Assembly: GCF_003008615.1 (NCBI RefSeq) | Contig: NZ_CP027657.1 | Location: 5,394,001 to 5,458,000, forward strand | Direction of reading: 5' to 3' | DNA length: 64,000 nucleotides | DNA from: Pseudomonas mendocina | GTDB taxonomy: Bacteria; Pseudomonadota; Gammaproteobacteria; Pseudomonadales; Pseudomonadaceae | Shown: positions 33,193-42,086 of the stretch, one piece after another | Layout: the number at the start of each line of letters is the position of its first letter | Position numbering within the stretch: the first letter of the stretch is position 1 | Position numbers and translations under genes: made by a program | The notes under the pieces: generated by a model | What the model saw: the letters and a program-made list of their open reading frames with translations, nothing else | What the model was told of the DNA's origin: nothing | Database searches by the model: none

Positions 33193-33795
33193 TCAGCCCA
33201 GCATAGTGACATGACGTGAGTGACTGGCCACCCGATCCATCCAGGCGAGAATGGCCGGGAAGGCTTCCAGACTGAAACCACCCTCTTCGGCTACATGGGT
33301 GTAAGCGTACAAAGCGATATCCGCGATGGAGTACTGCTCGCCCACCAGGTACGGCGTGCGCAGCAATTGTTGCTCCATCACCTTGAGCGCCTTGTAGCCA
33401 CGTACCAGACGAACGCCGTGTTCTTCACGCCGATCCTCCGGCAAGCCCAGATAGAGCTGGATGAAGCGCGCCACGGCGACATTGGGCTCATGGCTGTATT
33501 GCTCGAAGAACTGCCATTGCAGCACCTGGGTGCGCAGACGCGGTTCGCTCGGCAGGAATTCACTGCCCTCGGCGAGGAAGTTGAGGATGGCGTTGGACTC
33601 CCACAGGCAAGTGCCGTCCTCCAGCTCCAGCACCGGAATCTTGCCGTTGGGGTTCTTGGCCAGGAAGGCGTCGCTCTGCGTCTCGCCCTTGAGAATATCG
33701 ATGGGAATCCACTGGTACTCCTTGCCCAGCAGATGCAGCATCAGCTTGACCTTGTAGCAGTTGCCCGACCGGTAATCGCCGTAGACCTTGAACAT
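33193..33795 (-). CDS. Glutathione S-transferase family protein
   Basis: 200 residues from ATG 33795, chosen because AAGGAGGG lies 6 bases upstream. Thioredoxin-like N-domain (MFKVYGDYRSGNCYKVKLML; NPNGKIPVLELEDG with the cis-Pro; WESNAILNFLA for glutathione carboxylates) and an all-helical C-domain (LRTPYLVGEQYSIADIALYAY near 150). The SGNCYKV stretch places a Ser/Cys at the catalytic position. Substrate unknown. The aminotransferase gene lies 46 bp upstream on the same strand. Confidence 0.9.
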   Translation of the reverse strand: MFKVYGDYRSGNCYKVKLMLHLLGKEYQWIPIDILKGETQSDAFLAKNPNGKIPVLELEDGTCLWESNAILNFLAEGSEFLPSEPRLRTQVLQWQFFEQYSHEPNVAVARFIQLYLGLPEDRREEHGVRLVRGYKALKVMEQQLLRTPYLVGEQYSIADIALYAYTHVAEEGGFSLEAFPAILAWMDRVASHSRHVTMLG

Positions 33796-33841
33796 TGCCC
33801 CGCCCTCCTTAACGCTCGCGGCACATTCGCCGCCTAAGAAT

Positions 33842-35008
33842 TCAAACCCCTGATACGCCCTGCGCTTCACGAACAACCGCCGCCAACCGGCGCAGACCTT
33901 CCCCCAGACGCTCCGGCGCCACGTGGCTGAAGTTCAGCCGCAGATAGCCTGGATTGGCGTCCGGGTCGATGAAGAACGGCTCGCCCGGCATGAACGCGAC
34001 GTTCTGTTCCAGCGCCGCATCCAGCAGCGTACGGGTATCCAGCGGCTGCTTCAGCGTCAGCCAGAAGAACAGTCCGCCCTGCGGGATTTCCCAGTTGGCC
34101 AACTCGCCAAAGTGCTCTTCCAGAGCCACCTGCATGGCGTCGCGGCGGATGCGGTAGAAGTCACGCAGCTCGGCCAGGTGACCGCGATACTGCTCGCGGC
34201 CCAGCCATTGCAGCGCCTGCCACTGACCGATGCGGTTGGTGTGCAGGTCGGCCGACTGCTTCAGGCGCAGCAGGTGCGGGTAGAGATCCTTGGTGGCGAT
34301 CAGGTAGCCGACACGCAGGCCCGGCAGCAGGGTCTTGGATACCGTGCCGGTGTAGATCCAGCTGGCCTTCTGCAAACGGGTGACGATCGGCGTGGCGCTA
34401 CCGGCATCGAATACCAGCTCACGGTACGGCTCGTCTTCGATCAGGGTCACGCCGAACTCGTCCAGCAACGCGGCGACGGCTTCACGCTTGGCCTCGCTGT
34501 AGCGGGTGCCGGACGGATTCTGGAACGTCGGGATCAGGTAGGCGAAGGCCGGCTTGCTGGTTTCCAGGCGCTGGCGCAGTGCAGCCAGCTCAGGGCCATC
34601 GGCCTCTTGCGGCACACTGATGCAATTGGCGCCGAACAACTGGAAGGCCTGCAGGGCGGCCAGGTAGGTCGGCGCCTCCAGCAGCACTTCGGTACCCGGA
34701 TCGATGAACAGCTTGGAAGCCAGATCCAGCGTCTGCTGCGAGCCGCTGACGATCAGCACCTGGCTGGCGTCGCAAGGTACGCCCAGGGCGCGCGCTTCAG
34801 CGGCGATGGCCTCACGCAGCGCCGGCTCGCCCTCACTCATGCCGTACTGGCCCATGCTCGCCGGCATCTCGGCCCAGTCCACCTTCGGCAGCATGGGTTC
34901 GGCCGGCAGGCCTCCGGCAAAGGACATCACCTCCGGACGCTGTGCCGCAGCGAGAATTTCACGAATCAGGGAGCTTTTCAGGCGGGCGATGCGTTCGGAG
35001 AAGGCCAT
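33842..35008 (-). CDS. PLP-dependent class I/II aminotransferase (MocR-catalytic-domain-like, LysN-type)
   Basis: 388 residues, AGGAA before the ATG. Fold type I: substrate loop MSFAGGLPAEPMLP, GQYGMSEGEPALREAIA near 75, IPTFQNPSGTRYS near 180, EDEPYREL near 205 with the pyridine-N Asp, and the Schiff-base Lys in TGTVSKTLLPGLRVGY near 240. C-terminal Arg in YLRLNFSH binds the substrate carboxylate. It resembles 2-aminoadipate and aromatic/branched transaminases. A MarR gene is divergent. Confidence 0.9.
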   Translation of the reverse strand: MAFSERIARLKSSLIREILAAAQRPEVMSFAGGLPAEPMLPKVDWAEMPASMGQYGMSEGEPALREAIAAEARALGVPCDASQVLIVSGSQQTLDLASKLFIDPGTEVLLEAPTYLAALQAFQLFGANCISVPQEADGPELAALRQRLETSKPAFAYLIPTFQNPSGTRYSEAKREAVAALLDEFGVTLIEDEPYRELVFDAGSATPIVTRLQKASWIYTGTVSKTLLPGLRVGYLIATKDLYPHLLRLKQSADLHTNRIGQWQALQWLGREQYRGHLAELRDFYRIRRDAMQVALEEHFGELANWEIPQGGLFFWLTLKQPLDTRTLLDAALEQNVAFMPGEPFFIDPDANPGYLRLNFSHVAPERLGEGLRRLAAVVREAQGVSGV

Positions 35009-35043
35009 GAGTATTCCTGGGGTGCCAAAGGCTGTAGATTTAA

Positions 35044-35058
35044 GTCAAACTGCTTGAC
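35044..35058. promoter_or_regulatory. Palindrome GTCAA-N5-TTGAC between aminotransferase and marR
   Basis: Perfect 5-bp arms in the 83-bp divergent promoter region. Placement between the two starts makes it the best candidate operator for the MarR protein. Confidence 0.45.
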
Positions 35059-35091
35059 CGAAACTACGATGCCGAACAGGGATACGTCAAT

Positions 35092-35613
35092 ATGACTGAC
35101 CTAAAAAATTTCCCCGAGAAATTTTTAACGTCGCACAGCGACGGCCCGCAAAGTGGCCGCCAGGGATGGCAGGCCATAAAGAACAGCGCCGTTCAGCAGG
35201 CCGCCATGGAAGCCTTCTTCTTCGGCTATCAGGCCTTTACCGCCAAGCCCGACGAAATGCTGGCCAAGCGCGGCCTGTCACGCGTGCACCACCGCATTCT
35301 GTTCTTCATCGCCAAATACCCGGGCCTGAACATGACCGAGCTGCTGCGCTATCTGGGCGTAAGCAAACAGGCGCTGAACACACCATTGCGGCAACTGATG
35401 GAAATGAACCTGGTGCTCAGCGAAGCCGCGCCAGACGACAAGCGCAAGCGTCTGCTCGGCTTCACGCCTGAAGGTGCCAAGCTGGAACAGGCCCTGCGCC
35501 GTGAGCAGGCGCGCCTGCTGCAACGGGTGTTCGGGGAAATGGACGAAGAAGCTGTGCAAGGCTGGCTGGAAGTCAATCGCGCCCTGGCACGCAGCCGCCA
35601 GGAACGCGCGTAG
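35092..35613 (+). CDS. MarR-family transcriptional regulator
   Basis: 173 residues. Winged-helix core at about 60-140: RVHHRILFFIAKYPGLNMTE, then LRYLGVSKQALNTPLRQLME as recognition helix and APDDKRKRLLGFTPEGAKL as wing. The first 40 residues (ending in an Ala-rich helix) are longer than usual. Divergent from an aminotransferase/GST pair; probably autoregulates and represses that pair. The effector is unknown. Confidence 0.9.
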   Translation: MTDLKNFPEKFLTSHSDGPQSGRQGWQAIKNSAVQQAAMEAFFFGYQAFTAKPDEMLAKRGLSRVHHRILFFIAKYPGLNMTELLRYLGVSKQALNTPLRQLMEMNLVLSEAAPDDKRKRLLGFTPEGAKLEQALRREQARLLQRVFGEMDEEAVQGWLEVNRALARSRQERA

Positions 35614-35641
35614 CAGTCGCCGATAGATTGCCCATGCAGGA

Positions 35642-35667
35642 CGAGCCCCTTTGGCAGGCGGGGCTCG
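35642..35667. terminator. GC-rich hairpin after marR
   Basis: CGAGCCCC and GGGGCTCG around a 10-base loop, 28 bp after the stop; no T-run follows, so termination is only possible. The rest of the 189-bp gap 35614-35802 carries the Fur-type box. Confidence 0.4.
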
Positions 35668-35765
35668 CCTCTACAGACCTCATGCCCTCTTGCTCCTGCT
35701 GCCAACACCGCCGGTCATACCACGCCACAGCGTGATTGCACCCGGACATGACCTCTGCAATCATA

Positions 35766-35780
35766 TGCGAATAATTATCA
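35766..35780. promoter_or_regulatory. Fur-box-like site before the ECF sigma gene
   Basis: TGCGAAT-A-ATTATCA matches the 7-1-7 Fur consensus TGATAAT-N-ATTATCA at 12 of 14 positions. It is 22 bp before the GTG start of the FecI-type sigma factor, which is the place expected for iron repression. Confidence 0.6.
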
Positions 35781-35802
35781 CCTTAACTTAGGTTATCGCG
35801 AG

Positions 35803-36327
35803 GTGCGCGTGTCGGTTCAGGATTCCAGCAATCAGCAGCTGGTCGGTCTGCTCTACCGCGACCATCGCGACTGGCTGTTCGGCTGGCTGCGCAAAAGCCT
35901 CAACTGCCCACAACGTGCCGAAGACCTGAGCCAGGACACCTTCGTTCGCCTGCTTGGCCGTGATGACCTGCAAACCCCACGCGAACCAAGGGCGCTGCTC
36001 ACCACCATCGCCAAAGGCCTGCTGGTCGACCAGTTCCGCCGCAGCGCGCTGGAACGCGCCTACCTCGACGAACTCGCCCTGGCCCCCGAGGCCCTGCACC
36101 CCAGCCCGGAAGAACAGGCGCTGGCATTGGAGCAACTGAGCGAGATCGACCGCCTGCTCGGCCAACTGTCGAACAAGGCCCGCGCCGCCTTCTTGCATAG
36201 CCGTCTGGACGGCCTCGGTCATGCCGAGATCGCCGAACGCCTCGGCGTTTCGCCGTCGCGCGTGCGCCAGTACCTGGCCCAGGGCCTGCGCCAGTGCTAT
36301 ATCGCGCTGTATGGCGAGCCACGATGA
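35803..36327 (+). CDS. FecI-family ECF sigma factor
   Basis: 174 residues from GTG 35803 (a second GTG at 35809 is possible). Sigma region 2 at about 15-85 (LYRDHRDWLFGWLRKSL; AEDLSQDTFVRLLGRDDL), region 4 at about 115-170 (LGQLSNKARAAFLHSRLDGLGHAEIAERLGVSPSRVRQYL). It should direct RNA polymerase to the receptor gene when released by its FecR. The stop overlaps the FecR start (ATGA). A Fur-like box lies just upstream. Confidence 0.93.
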   Translation: MRVSVQDSSNQQLVGLLYRDHRDWLFGWLRKSLNCPQRAEDLSQDTFVRLLGRDDLQTPREPRALLTTIAKGLLVDQFRRSALERAYLDELALAPEALHPSPEEQALALEQLSEIDRLLGQLSNKARAAFLHSRLDGLGHAEIAERLGVSPSRVRQYLAQGLRQCYIALYGEPR

Positions 36328-37283
36328 GCCAGGTATCAGCCCGCGCCCTCGACGAAGCCATCGCCTGGCAACTGTGCCTGGATTCCGGTGACGCCAATGA
36401 TCAGCAACGCCATGAATTCAGCCAGTGGCTGGCGGCCCATCCGGAGCACGCGGTGGTCTGGCGCCAGTTGGGCGGCATCGATCAGCAACTGAGCGCTGCC
36501 GCGCCGCCCATGGCGCGCCGCGCCCTGCTACAGAGCGCCAGCACTCGCCGCCGCAGTCTACGCAGCCTGGGCGGCAGTGCGCTGGGCGTGGTTCTGGCCG
36601 CGGGGATCACCCTGGCACTGCTGGCTCAGCAGCGACCACTGAGTGACTACCTGGCCGACTACCACACCGCAGGTGGTGAGCAGCGCGAACTGCTGTTGGC
36701 TGACCACAGCCAGATCCGCCTCAACAGCCGCAGTGCGCTGGATGTGGAGTTCGATGGACAGGAACGACGCCTGGTGCTGCGCAGCGGTGAAATCCTCATC
36801 CAGACCGCCAAGGGCGACACGCGGCCCTTCGTCGTCGAAACGGCGCAAGGACGCCTGCAAGCGCTGGGCACACGCTTCCTGGTACGCAGTGAAGGCGATG
36901 TCACCGAACTGATCGTGCTGCAGTCTGCCGTTGCCGCACGGCCACGATCCGGCGCGCAAGAACGCATCGTCCACAGCGGCGAACAGATACGCATGGACAG
37001 CCAGCACCTGGGCGCCAGCACGCCCGCTCCCATCGGCGCCGATGCCTGGAGCCGCGGCATGCTGGTGGCGGACGAACTGCCATTGGCGCAACTGATCGAG
37101 CAGATTGGCGAGTACCGTAGCGGCTATCTCAGCCTCGACCCGAGCCTGGCTGAACTGCGCATCAGCGGCAGCTTCCCGCTGCACGATACGGACAAGGCGC
37201 TGGCCGCCCTGCCGCCCAGCCTGCCGGTGCGTATCGAACAGGTTGGCCCCTGGTGGACACGCGTGGTACCGGCCGAAAAATAA
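36324..37283 (+). CDS. FecR-family anti-sigma/sigma regulator
   Basis: 319 residues from the overlapping ATG 36324. N-terminal DUF4880 helix region (AIAWQLCLDSGDANDQQRHEFSQWLAAHP, written in part: QWLAAHPEHAVVWRQL), one TM segment near 75-95, and a periplasmic FecR domain (LLADHSQIRLNSRSALDVEF, split around 125-145; LRSGEILIQTAKGDTRPFVV). The C-terminal part ends in an STN-like region (LAQLIEQIGEYRSGYLSLD). It transmits occupancy of the receptor to the sigma factor. Confidence 0.93.
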   Translation: MSQVSARALDEAIAWQLCLDSGDANDQQRHEFSQWLAAHPEHAVVWRQLGGIDQQLSAAAPPMARRALLQSASTRRRSLRSLGGSALGVVLAAGITLALLAQQRPLSDYLADYHTAGGEQRELLLADHSQIRLNSRSALDVEFDGQERRLVLRSGEILIQTAKGDTRPFVVETAQGRLQALGTRFLVRSEGDVTELIVLQSAVAARPRSGAQERIVHSGEQIRMDSQHLGASTPAPIGADAWSRGMLVADELPLAQLIEQIGEYRSGYLSLDPSLAELRISGSFPLHDTDKALAALPPSLPVRIEQVGPWWTRVVPAEK

Positions 37284-37339
37284 GCGTTGTCGGCGAATAT
37301 CCAGACCTTGCCCACAGCTGGGGAGCCCATGGATGGCGC

Positions 37340-37360
37340 GGCAGAAATATTTTTTCTGCC
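37340..37360 (+). other. Hairpin in front of the receptor gene
   Basis: GGCAGAAA and TTTCTGCC, 5-base loop, in the 148-bp gap between the fecR-like and receptor genes. Possible attenuator or mRNA end stabiliser. I see no clear ECF-type promoter in the gap. Confidence 0.4.
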
Positions 37361-37431
37361 CCCCTGTCACTTTTTCATTCTGCTTCGGCAACAGGACATT
37401 GAGATGCATTCCCGCTTAGGAGAAGTTCGCA

Positions 37432-39876
37432 ATGTCTTTCCGCCCTGCCCCGTTCCGCCACACCCTGCTGGCCATGACCGTCGCCATGGCTGGCCATATC
37501 GGCCTGGCTCAGGCCGACGCCTATCTGCTGCCGGCCGGCCCGCTGTCCAGCACCCTCAATCAGATCGCCAGCCAGGCGGGCATTACCCTGAGCATCGATC
37601 CGGCGCTGACCGCCGGCAAACGTTCGGCCCCGGTCAACGGTGACTTCGACGCCATCGACGCGCTCAACCAGGCATTGCGCGGCACTGGCCTGCAGCTGCA
37701 AGGCGGCGGCTCGGGCGCCTACAGCCTGGCGCCGGCCGACCAGGAAGCCATGGCACTGCCCGATGTGACCGTCACGGCGACGGGCCAGGCCAGCGAAAGC
37801 GCCTGGGGCCCGGCCAACGGTTACCTGGCCAACCGCGTCGCGGTCGGCACCAAGACCGATACCCCGCTGCTGGAAACCCCGCGCTCCATCTCGGTAGCCA
37901 CCCGTGAACAGCTGCGCGACCGCAAGGTGCAGAACCTCGATGATGCGGTGCGTTACATGCCAGGTGTCATTGCCAGCAGCTACGGCAGCGACAGTCGCGC
38001 CGACTGGATGAAGATTCGCGGTTTCGAACCGATCCAGATGCTCGACGGGCTGCCACTGCCCAAGGGCAGCTATGCCATGCCCAAACTGGAAACCTGGAAC
38101 CTCGAACGCGTCGCCATCCTGCGTGGCCCGGCCTCCTCGGTATATGGCCAGACGCCGCCCGGCGGCCTGGTGGATGCGGTGAGCCTGCGTCCGCAGGATG
38201 AAAGCAGCCATGAAGTCGAAGTACAGGTCGGCAACTACAACCACAAGCAGATCAACTTCGACAGCACCGGTCGCATCGACGACGACGGTCGCTTCCTCTA
38301 CCGCATCAGCGGCATGGGGCGCGACAGCGGTACGGTGGTCGAACACATTGACGACCAGCGCTTCAACCTGGCGCCCAGCCTGACCTGGAACATCGGCGAC
38401 GAGACCAAGCTGACCTTCCTCAGCCAGTTCAACCGCGACGATACCGGTGGCACCAGCCAGTTCCTGCCGCTACAGGGCACCAAACTGAGCACGCAGGCCG
38501 GCAAGGTCGACTACAACAAGAACCTCGGCGACCCGGACTGGGAGTTCTACGACAAGACCTTCTACGCCCTGGGCTACGCCTTCGAGCACCGCATCAACGA
38601 CGTCTGGCAGTTCCGCCAGAACCTGCGCTACAGCAAGCTGGAACTGGACAACCAGATCATCACGGCTGGCGGCATGCATTGGCCCAATGGCCCACATGAA
38701 GCGGTAAGCCCTGATGGCACCGTTGCTCGCGGTGCTAACGTTTACGACGAGAACGTCCGCCATTTCGCCGTGGACAACAACTTCCAGGCCGACTTCAACA
38801 CCGGCGTGATCGGCCACACGCTGTTGCTCGGCCTCGATTACCAGCGCGTGAATACCGATTATCGCTGGCTGTATGGCAGCGCTCCCTCCAGCAACATCAT
38901 CAACCCGGTCTACGGTCAGGACTTCAGCGGCGTGACGTATTGGCGCCTGCAGGACTACAACCAGAAGCGCCGTAACACGGGCCTGTACATTCAGGATCAG
39001 CTTTCGCTGGACGCCTGGCGCCTGACCCTGGGCGGCCGCTGGGATCGTCTGAACACCGACTCGGTGTTCTACAACGCCAATGACGCGAAAGATCACCGCC
39101 GCGACAGTCAATTCAGTGGCAACGCGGCGCTGAGCTACGTCTTCGATTCGGGTTTCACGCCCTACATTTCTTACGCCGAATCCTTCCAGGCTGAAGCAGG
39201 CGGGATGACCGACACCGTAGCCGGCACTGGAGAAGCCTTCCAACCCAGCACCGGCAAGCAATACGAGTTGGGGATCAAATACCAGCCGCCGGGTAGCGAT
39301 ATGCTGTTCACCGCAGCGGTCTACGACCTGAAGCGGCAAAACATCATTTCGACCAACACACTGGGTGCCAGCGAGCCCGTGAGTGAAGTGCAGGTACGCG
39401 GCCTTGAACTGGAAGCCACGGGTAACGTCACTGAAAATCTGAGCCTGACCGCCTCCTACACCTATACCAACAGCAAGATGACCAAGGTCGGCGACCCACG
39501 TGACAAGAACCGCGCGCTGCCGCTGACACCTGAGCATCAAGCCTCGCTTTGGGCGAACTATGACTTCAGCGTCGGCCCACTGGCGGGCTTCGGCGTTGGC
39601 TTCGGCGCGCGCTTCGTCGGTTCCACCGACAATGTCGCCGTCGGCCAGATAGGTAACATCAGAGACCTCTCCGATGGTCACAGCAGCGCCTACACCGTCT
39701 ACGACGCCGCCGTGCGCTACGACCTTGGCCAGCTCGACGCCAGCCTGCGCGGTGCAAGCATCGCACTCAACGCCGAGAACCTGTTCGACAAGGAATACCT
39801 GGCTACCTGCGACGGTTTCTACTGCTACGCCGGCGACCCACGTCGGGTGACCGCCAGCCTCGGCTACAAGTGGTAA
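37432..39876 (+). CDS. TonB-dependent siderophore receptor/transducer with STN domain
   Basis: 814 residues. Signal peptide to about 26, STN signalling domain about 28-102 (YLLPAGPLSSTLNQIASQAG), TonB box near 110 (LPDVTVTA), plug from about 130 (LLETPRSISVATREQL; ERVAILRGPASSVYGQ), then a 22-strand barrel ending in YKW. The two Cys in EYLATCDGFYCYAG lie in the last loop, as in FhuE/FpvA-like ferric-siderophore receptors. The STN domain contacts the FecR protein, so the receptor induces its own gene. The siderophore is not readable, though ferrioxamine or ferrichrome-type hydroxamates are plausible. Confidence 0.92.
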   Translation: MSFRPAPFRHTLLAMTVAMAGHIGLAQADAYLLPAGPLSSTLNQIASQAGITLSIDPALTAGKRSAPVNGDFDAIDALNQALRGTGLQLQGGGSGAYSLAPADQEAMALPDVTVTATGQASESAWGPANGYLANRVAVGTKTDTPLLETPRSISVATREQLRDRKVQNLDDAVRYMPGVIASSYGSDSRADWMKIRGFEPIQMLDGLPLPKGSYAMPKLETWNLERVAILRGPASSVYGQTPPGGLVDAVSLRPQDESSHEVEVQVGNYNHKQINFDSTGRIDDDGRFLYRISGMGRDSGTVVEHIDDQRFNLAPSLTWNIGDETKLTFLSQFNRDDTGGTSQFLPLQGTKLSTQAGKVDYNKNLGDPDWEFYDKTFYALGYAFEHRINDVWQFRQNLRYSKLELDNQIITAGGMHWPNGPHEAVSPDGTVARGANVYDENVRHFAVDNNFQADFNTGVIGHTLLLGLDYQRVNTDYRWLYGSAPSSNIINPVYGQDFSGVTYWRLQDYNQKRRNTGLYIQDQLSLDAWRLTLGGRWDRLNTDSVFYNANDAKDHRRDSQFSGNAALSYVFDSGFTPYISYAESFQAEAGGMTDTVAGTGEAFQPSTGKQYELGIKYQPPGSDMLFTAAVYDLKRQNIISTNTLGASEPVSEVQVRGLELEATGNVTENLSLTASYTYTNSKMTKVGDPRDKNRALPLTPEHQASLWANYDFSVGPLAGFGVGFGARFVGSTDNVAVGQIGNIRDLSDGHSSAYTVYDAAVRYDLGQLDASLRGASIALNAENLFDKEYLATCDGFYCYAGDPRRVTASLGYKW

Positions 39877-39905
39877 GCCCCCACGCGGGCAACCGATGCA
39901 CCTGG

Positions 39906-39943
39906 AAAACACTGCGACCGTCTTGCACGGCCGCGGTGTTTTT
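39906..39943 (+). terminator. Terminator between receptor and PepSY gene
   Basis: AAAACACTGCG-A-CCGT / ACGG-C-CGCGGTGTTTT stem with a CTTGC loop and TTT tail. It would separate the receptor from the PepSY gene or attenuate read-through. Confidence 0.8.
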
Positions 39944-39973
39944 CCGCTTCACGCGCCGACACTCGGATAAACC

Positions 39974-41101
39974 ATGAGATCGACAACCATCCGCCGCTGG
40001 TCATGGCTGCACACCTGGTCCAGCCTGATCTGCACCCTGTTCCTGCTGATGCTGGCGCTCACCGGCCTGCCATTGATCTTCCATCACGAACTCGAGCACC
40101 TGCTCGGCGAAGCGCCCGAGCTGCGCGAACTGCCGCCCGACACGCCCCACCTGAGCCTGCAGCAACTGGTGGACGCCGCCGAGCGCCACCGTCCAGGCGA
40201 TGTGATCCAGTACGTGGGTTTCGAGAAGGACGAGCCCAACGGCATCATCGCCATCACCGCGGCAACTGCCGGCACCGAGCCCAACTCCTCGCACACCTTC
40301 ATGCTCGATGCACGCAGCGGCGAACCGGTGGCCATGCCGGCCGCCAACGGCGGCGTACTGATGTTCATCCTGCGCCTGCACGTGGACATGTTCGCCGGCC
40401 TGCCCGGCAAGTTGCTGCTGGCCTTCATGGGATTGCTGTTCGTCGTGGCCATCGTGTCAGGCGTGGTGCTTTACGCCCCGTTCATGCGCCGCCTGAAATT
40501 CGCCGAGGTGCGCCATGAACGCTCGACACGCACGCGCTGGCTCGACCTGCACAACCTGATCGGCATCGTCACCCTGACCTGGGCGCTGGTGGTCGGCATC
40601 ACCGGCGTGATCAGCGCCTGTGCGGACATTCTTATCGAAGCCTGGCGCGAAGAAGCGCTGGGGGCGCTGATGGAGCCCTACCGCGGTGCGCCGCCCTTGC
40701 AGCAGCGCGCTCCGGCGGACGAACTGCTGCGTATTGCCGGCGAGGCCTTGCCGGGCATGCAGGCGGATTTCATCGCCTTCCCCGGCACACGCTTTTCCAC
40801 CGAACACCACTACACCGTATTCATGATCGGCAGCACGCACCTCACAGCCCATCTGTGGACACCGGTACTGATCGACGCGCAACACCTGGAAGTCACGGCC
40901 ATCGCCGAACGCCCCTGGTACATGGACGCGCTGTCGATGTCGCAGCCGCTACACTTCGGTGACTACGGCGGCAGGCCGATGCAGATTCTCTGGGCGGTGC
41001 TCGACGTGCTGACCATCATCGTGCTGCTCAGCGGCCTGTACCTGTGGTGGGTTCGGCGGCGGACGCCACGCCTCAAACCGACAGCGCAGGTGACGCAATG
41101 A
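39974..41101 (+). CDS. PepSY-associated membrane protein (putative siderophore reductase)
   Basis: 375 residues with four membrane helices: about 12-33 (LICTLFLLMLALTGLPLIF), 150-170 (LLLAFMGLLFVVAIVSG), 195-215 and 340-362. Periplasmic PepSY segments lie between them (GLPLIFHHELEHLLG; HTFMLDARSGEPV; LHVDMFAG). His residues sit near the helix ends. Proteins of this type beside siderophore receptors (FegB, FoxB, FhuF-like role) are thought to reduce ferric siderophores. Overlaps the next small gene by 4 bp. Confidence 0.87.
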   Translation: MRSTTIRRWSWLHTWSSLICTLFLLMLALTGLPLIFHHELEHLLGEAPELRELPPDTPHLSLQQLVDAAERHRPGDVIQYVGFEKDEPNGIIAITAATAGTEPNSSHTFMLDARSGEPVAMPAANGGVLMFILRLHVDMFAGLPGKLLLAFMGLLFVVAIVSGVVLYAPFMRRLKFAEVRHERSTRTRWLDLHNLIGIVTLTWALVVGITGVISACADILIEAWREEALGALMEPYRGAPPLQQRAPADELLRIAGEALPGMQADFIAFPGTRFSTEHHYTVFMIGSTHLTAHLWTPVLIDAQHLEVTAIAERPWYMDALSMSQPLHFGDYGGRPMQILWAVLDVLTIIVLLSGLYLWWVRRRTPRLKPTAQVTQ

Positions 41102-41298
41102 AGTGGCGCGAGTCGACTTTCGCCTTGCCGGCACTGATCGGCCTGCTCAGCGCCCTCGGGCTGTTCGCCGCCTTGCTCGGCGATGGTTGGTGGGATTCAC
41201 TGTCCTGGCTCGGCCTGGGCATTCCGGCGCTGCTCGGCGTCTGGCCGCTGCTGCGCCGCACAAGGCGCAACCCTGAAGCAAACGAACGCGCCGGCTAA
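41098..41298 (+). CDS. Small two-helix membrane protein in the iron operon
   Basis: 66 residues from the overlapping ATG 41098. Two hydrophobic helices (LPALIGLLSALGLFAALLG and WLGLGIPALLGVWPLL) and a basic tail (RRTRRNPEANERAG). Coupled to the PepSY gene by ATGA. Such small partners occur after PepSY reductases in Pseudomonas; function unknown. Confidence 0.7.
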   Translation: MKWRESTFALPALIGLLSALGLFAALLGDGWWDSLSWLGLGIPALLGVWPLLRRTRRNPEANERAG

Positions 41299-41948
41299 GC
41301 GGCGGGTTCGCGTAACTCGCCAGCGCCCTTGAAGAACACCAGCATCAGCGTCACGCCGGCACCGAGCAAGGGTACGATGGCCAGCAACATGAGCAGGACG
41401 CTGGCCAGCATCAAGCCGCCGACGATATCCAGCCAGGCCATGACCTTCAGCGCCGGATAGGGATACTCGATCTTCAACAGGCGCAGTCCCAGCCAGGAGG
41501 TACACGCCCCCATCGTGCAGAGCAGCCCCACATAGCCGATGGTCTGCCAGTCGAGGCCGGTGAACAGGCCCTGGCCGAACAGCAGATCGGCCACCTCCAG
41601 CGCCAGCGTCACCACCACCAGCGACCATATCGGCACCTGCAGGCGTCGTGCGCCGAAACGCGCCTCGGCGAAAGCCTTGAAGCGCAGCATCAGGTAACAA
41701 CCGAGCAGTACCAGCACCAGGCTCAGCCACTCGGTGTAGAGCACCAGCACCTGCGCCTCGGTCGTCTCCAGCAGGCTGCTGGCCAGCACCAACCCGACCA
41801 CCAGCGCATTGGCCAGCACCGATACCAGCGCCAGCCAACCGAGCACCTGTAACTGCCGGACACTCCAGCCCGGCAGCGAAGGTTCGGGGCGTTGCTCGAG
41901 CAACTCGACCTGCGGTGCGCTGTAGGGATTGTCCGGTTGCATGGGCAT
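41295..41948 (-). CDS. Multi-helix inner-membrane protein (unknown)
   Basis: 217 residues, five to six predicted helices after a Pro-rich N-terminus (MQPDNPYSAPQVELLEQ). NPYSAP at the start is common to a loose group of bacterial membrane proteins. No enzymatic motif. The stop overlaps by 4 bp the convergent small iron-operon gene. It is monocistronic. Confidence 0.7.
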   Translation of the reverse strand: MPMQPDNPYSAPQVELLEQRPEPSLPGWSVRQLQVLGWLALVSVLANALVVGLVLASSLLETTEAQVLVLYTEWLSLVLVLLGCYLMLRFKAFAEARFGARRLQVPIWSLVVVTLALEVADLLFGQGLFTGLDWQTIGYVGLLCTMGACTSWLGLRLLKIEYPYPALKVMAWLDIVGGLMLASVLLMLLAIVPLLGAGVTLMLVFFKGAGELREPAA

Positions 41949-42086
41949 GTCCTTGCGAGAAAAAAGCTGAGGCTAACCAGCTGAGCGCACCTTGGCCAGA
42001 CTGTACGGCTCATCACGCTGTTGGCTGTACCGCGACGGCGCACGGGCGGCGCAATAGTCTGATGCGCTCTCGATGGAGTCTCGCAA

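Noticed and set aside
38470..39912. 480-codon minus-strand open frame
   Set aside because: Antisense shadow of the siderophore receptor; no recognisable domain.
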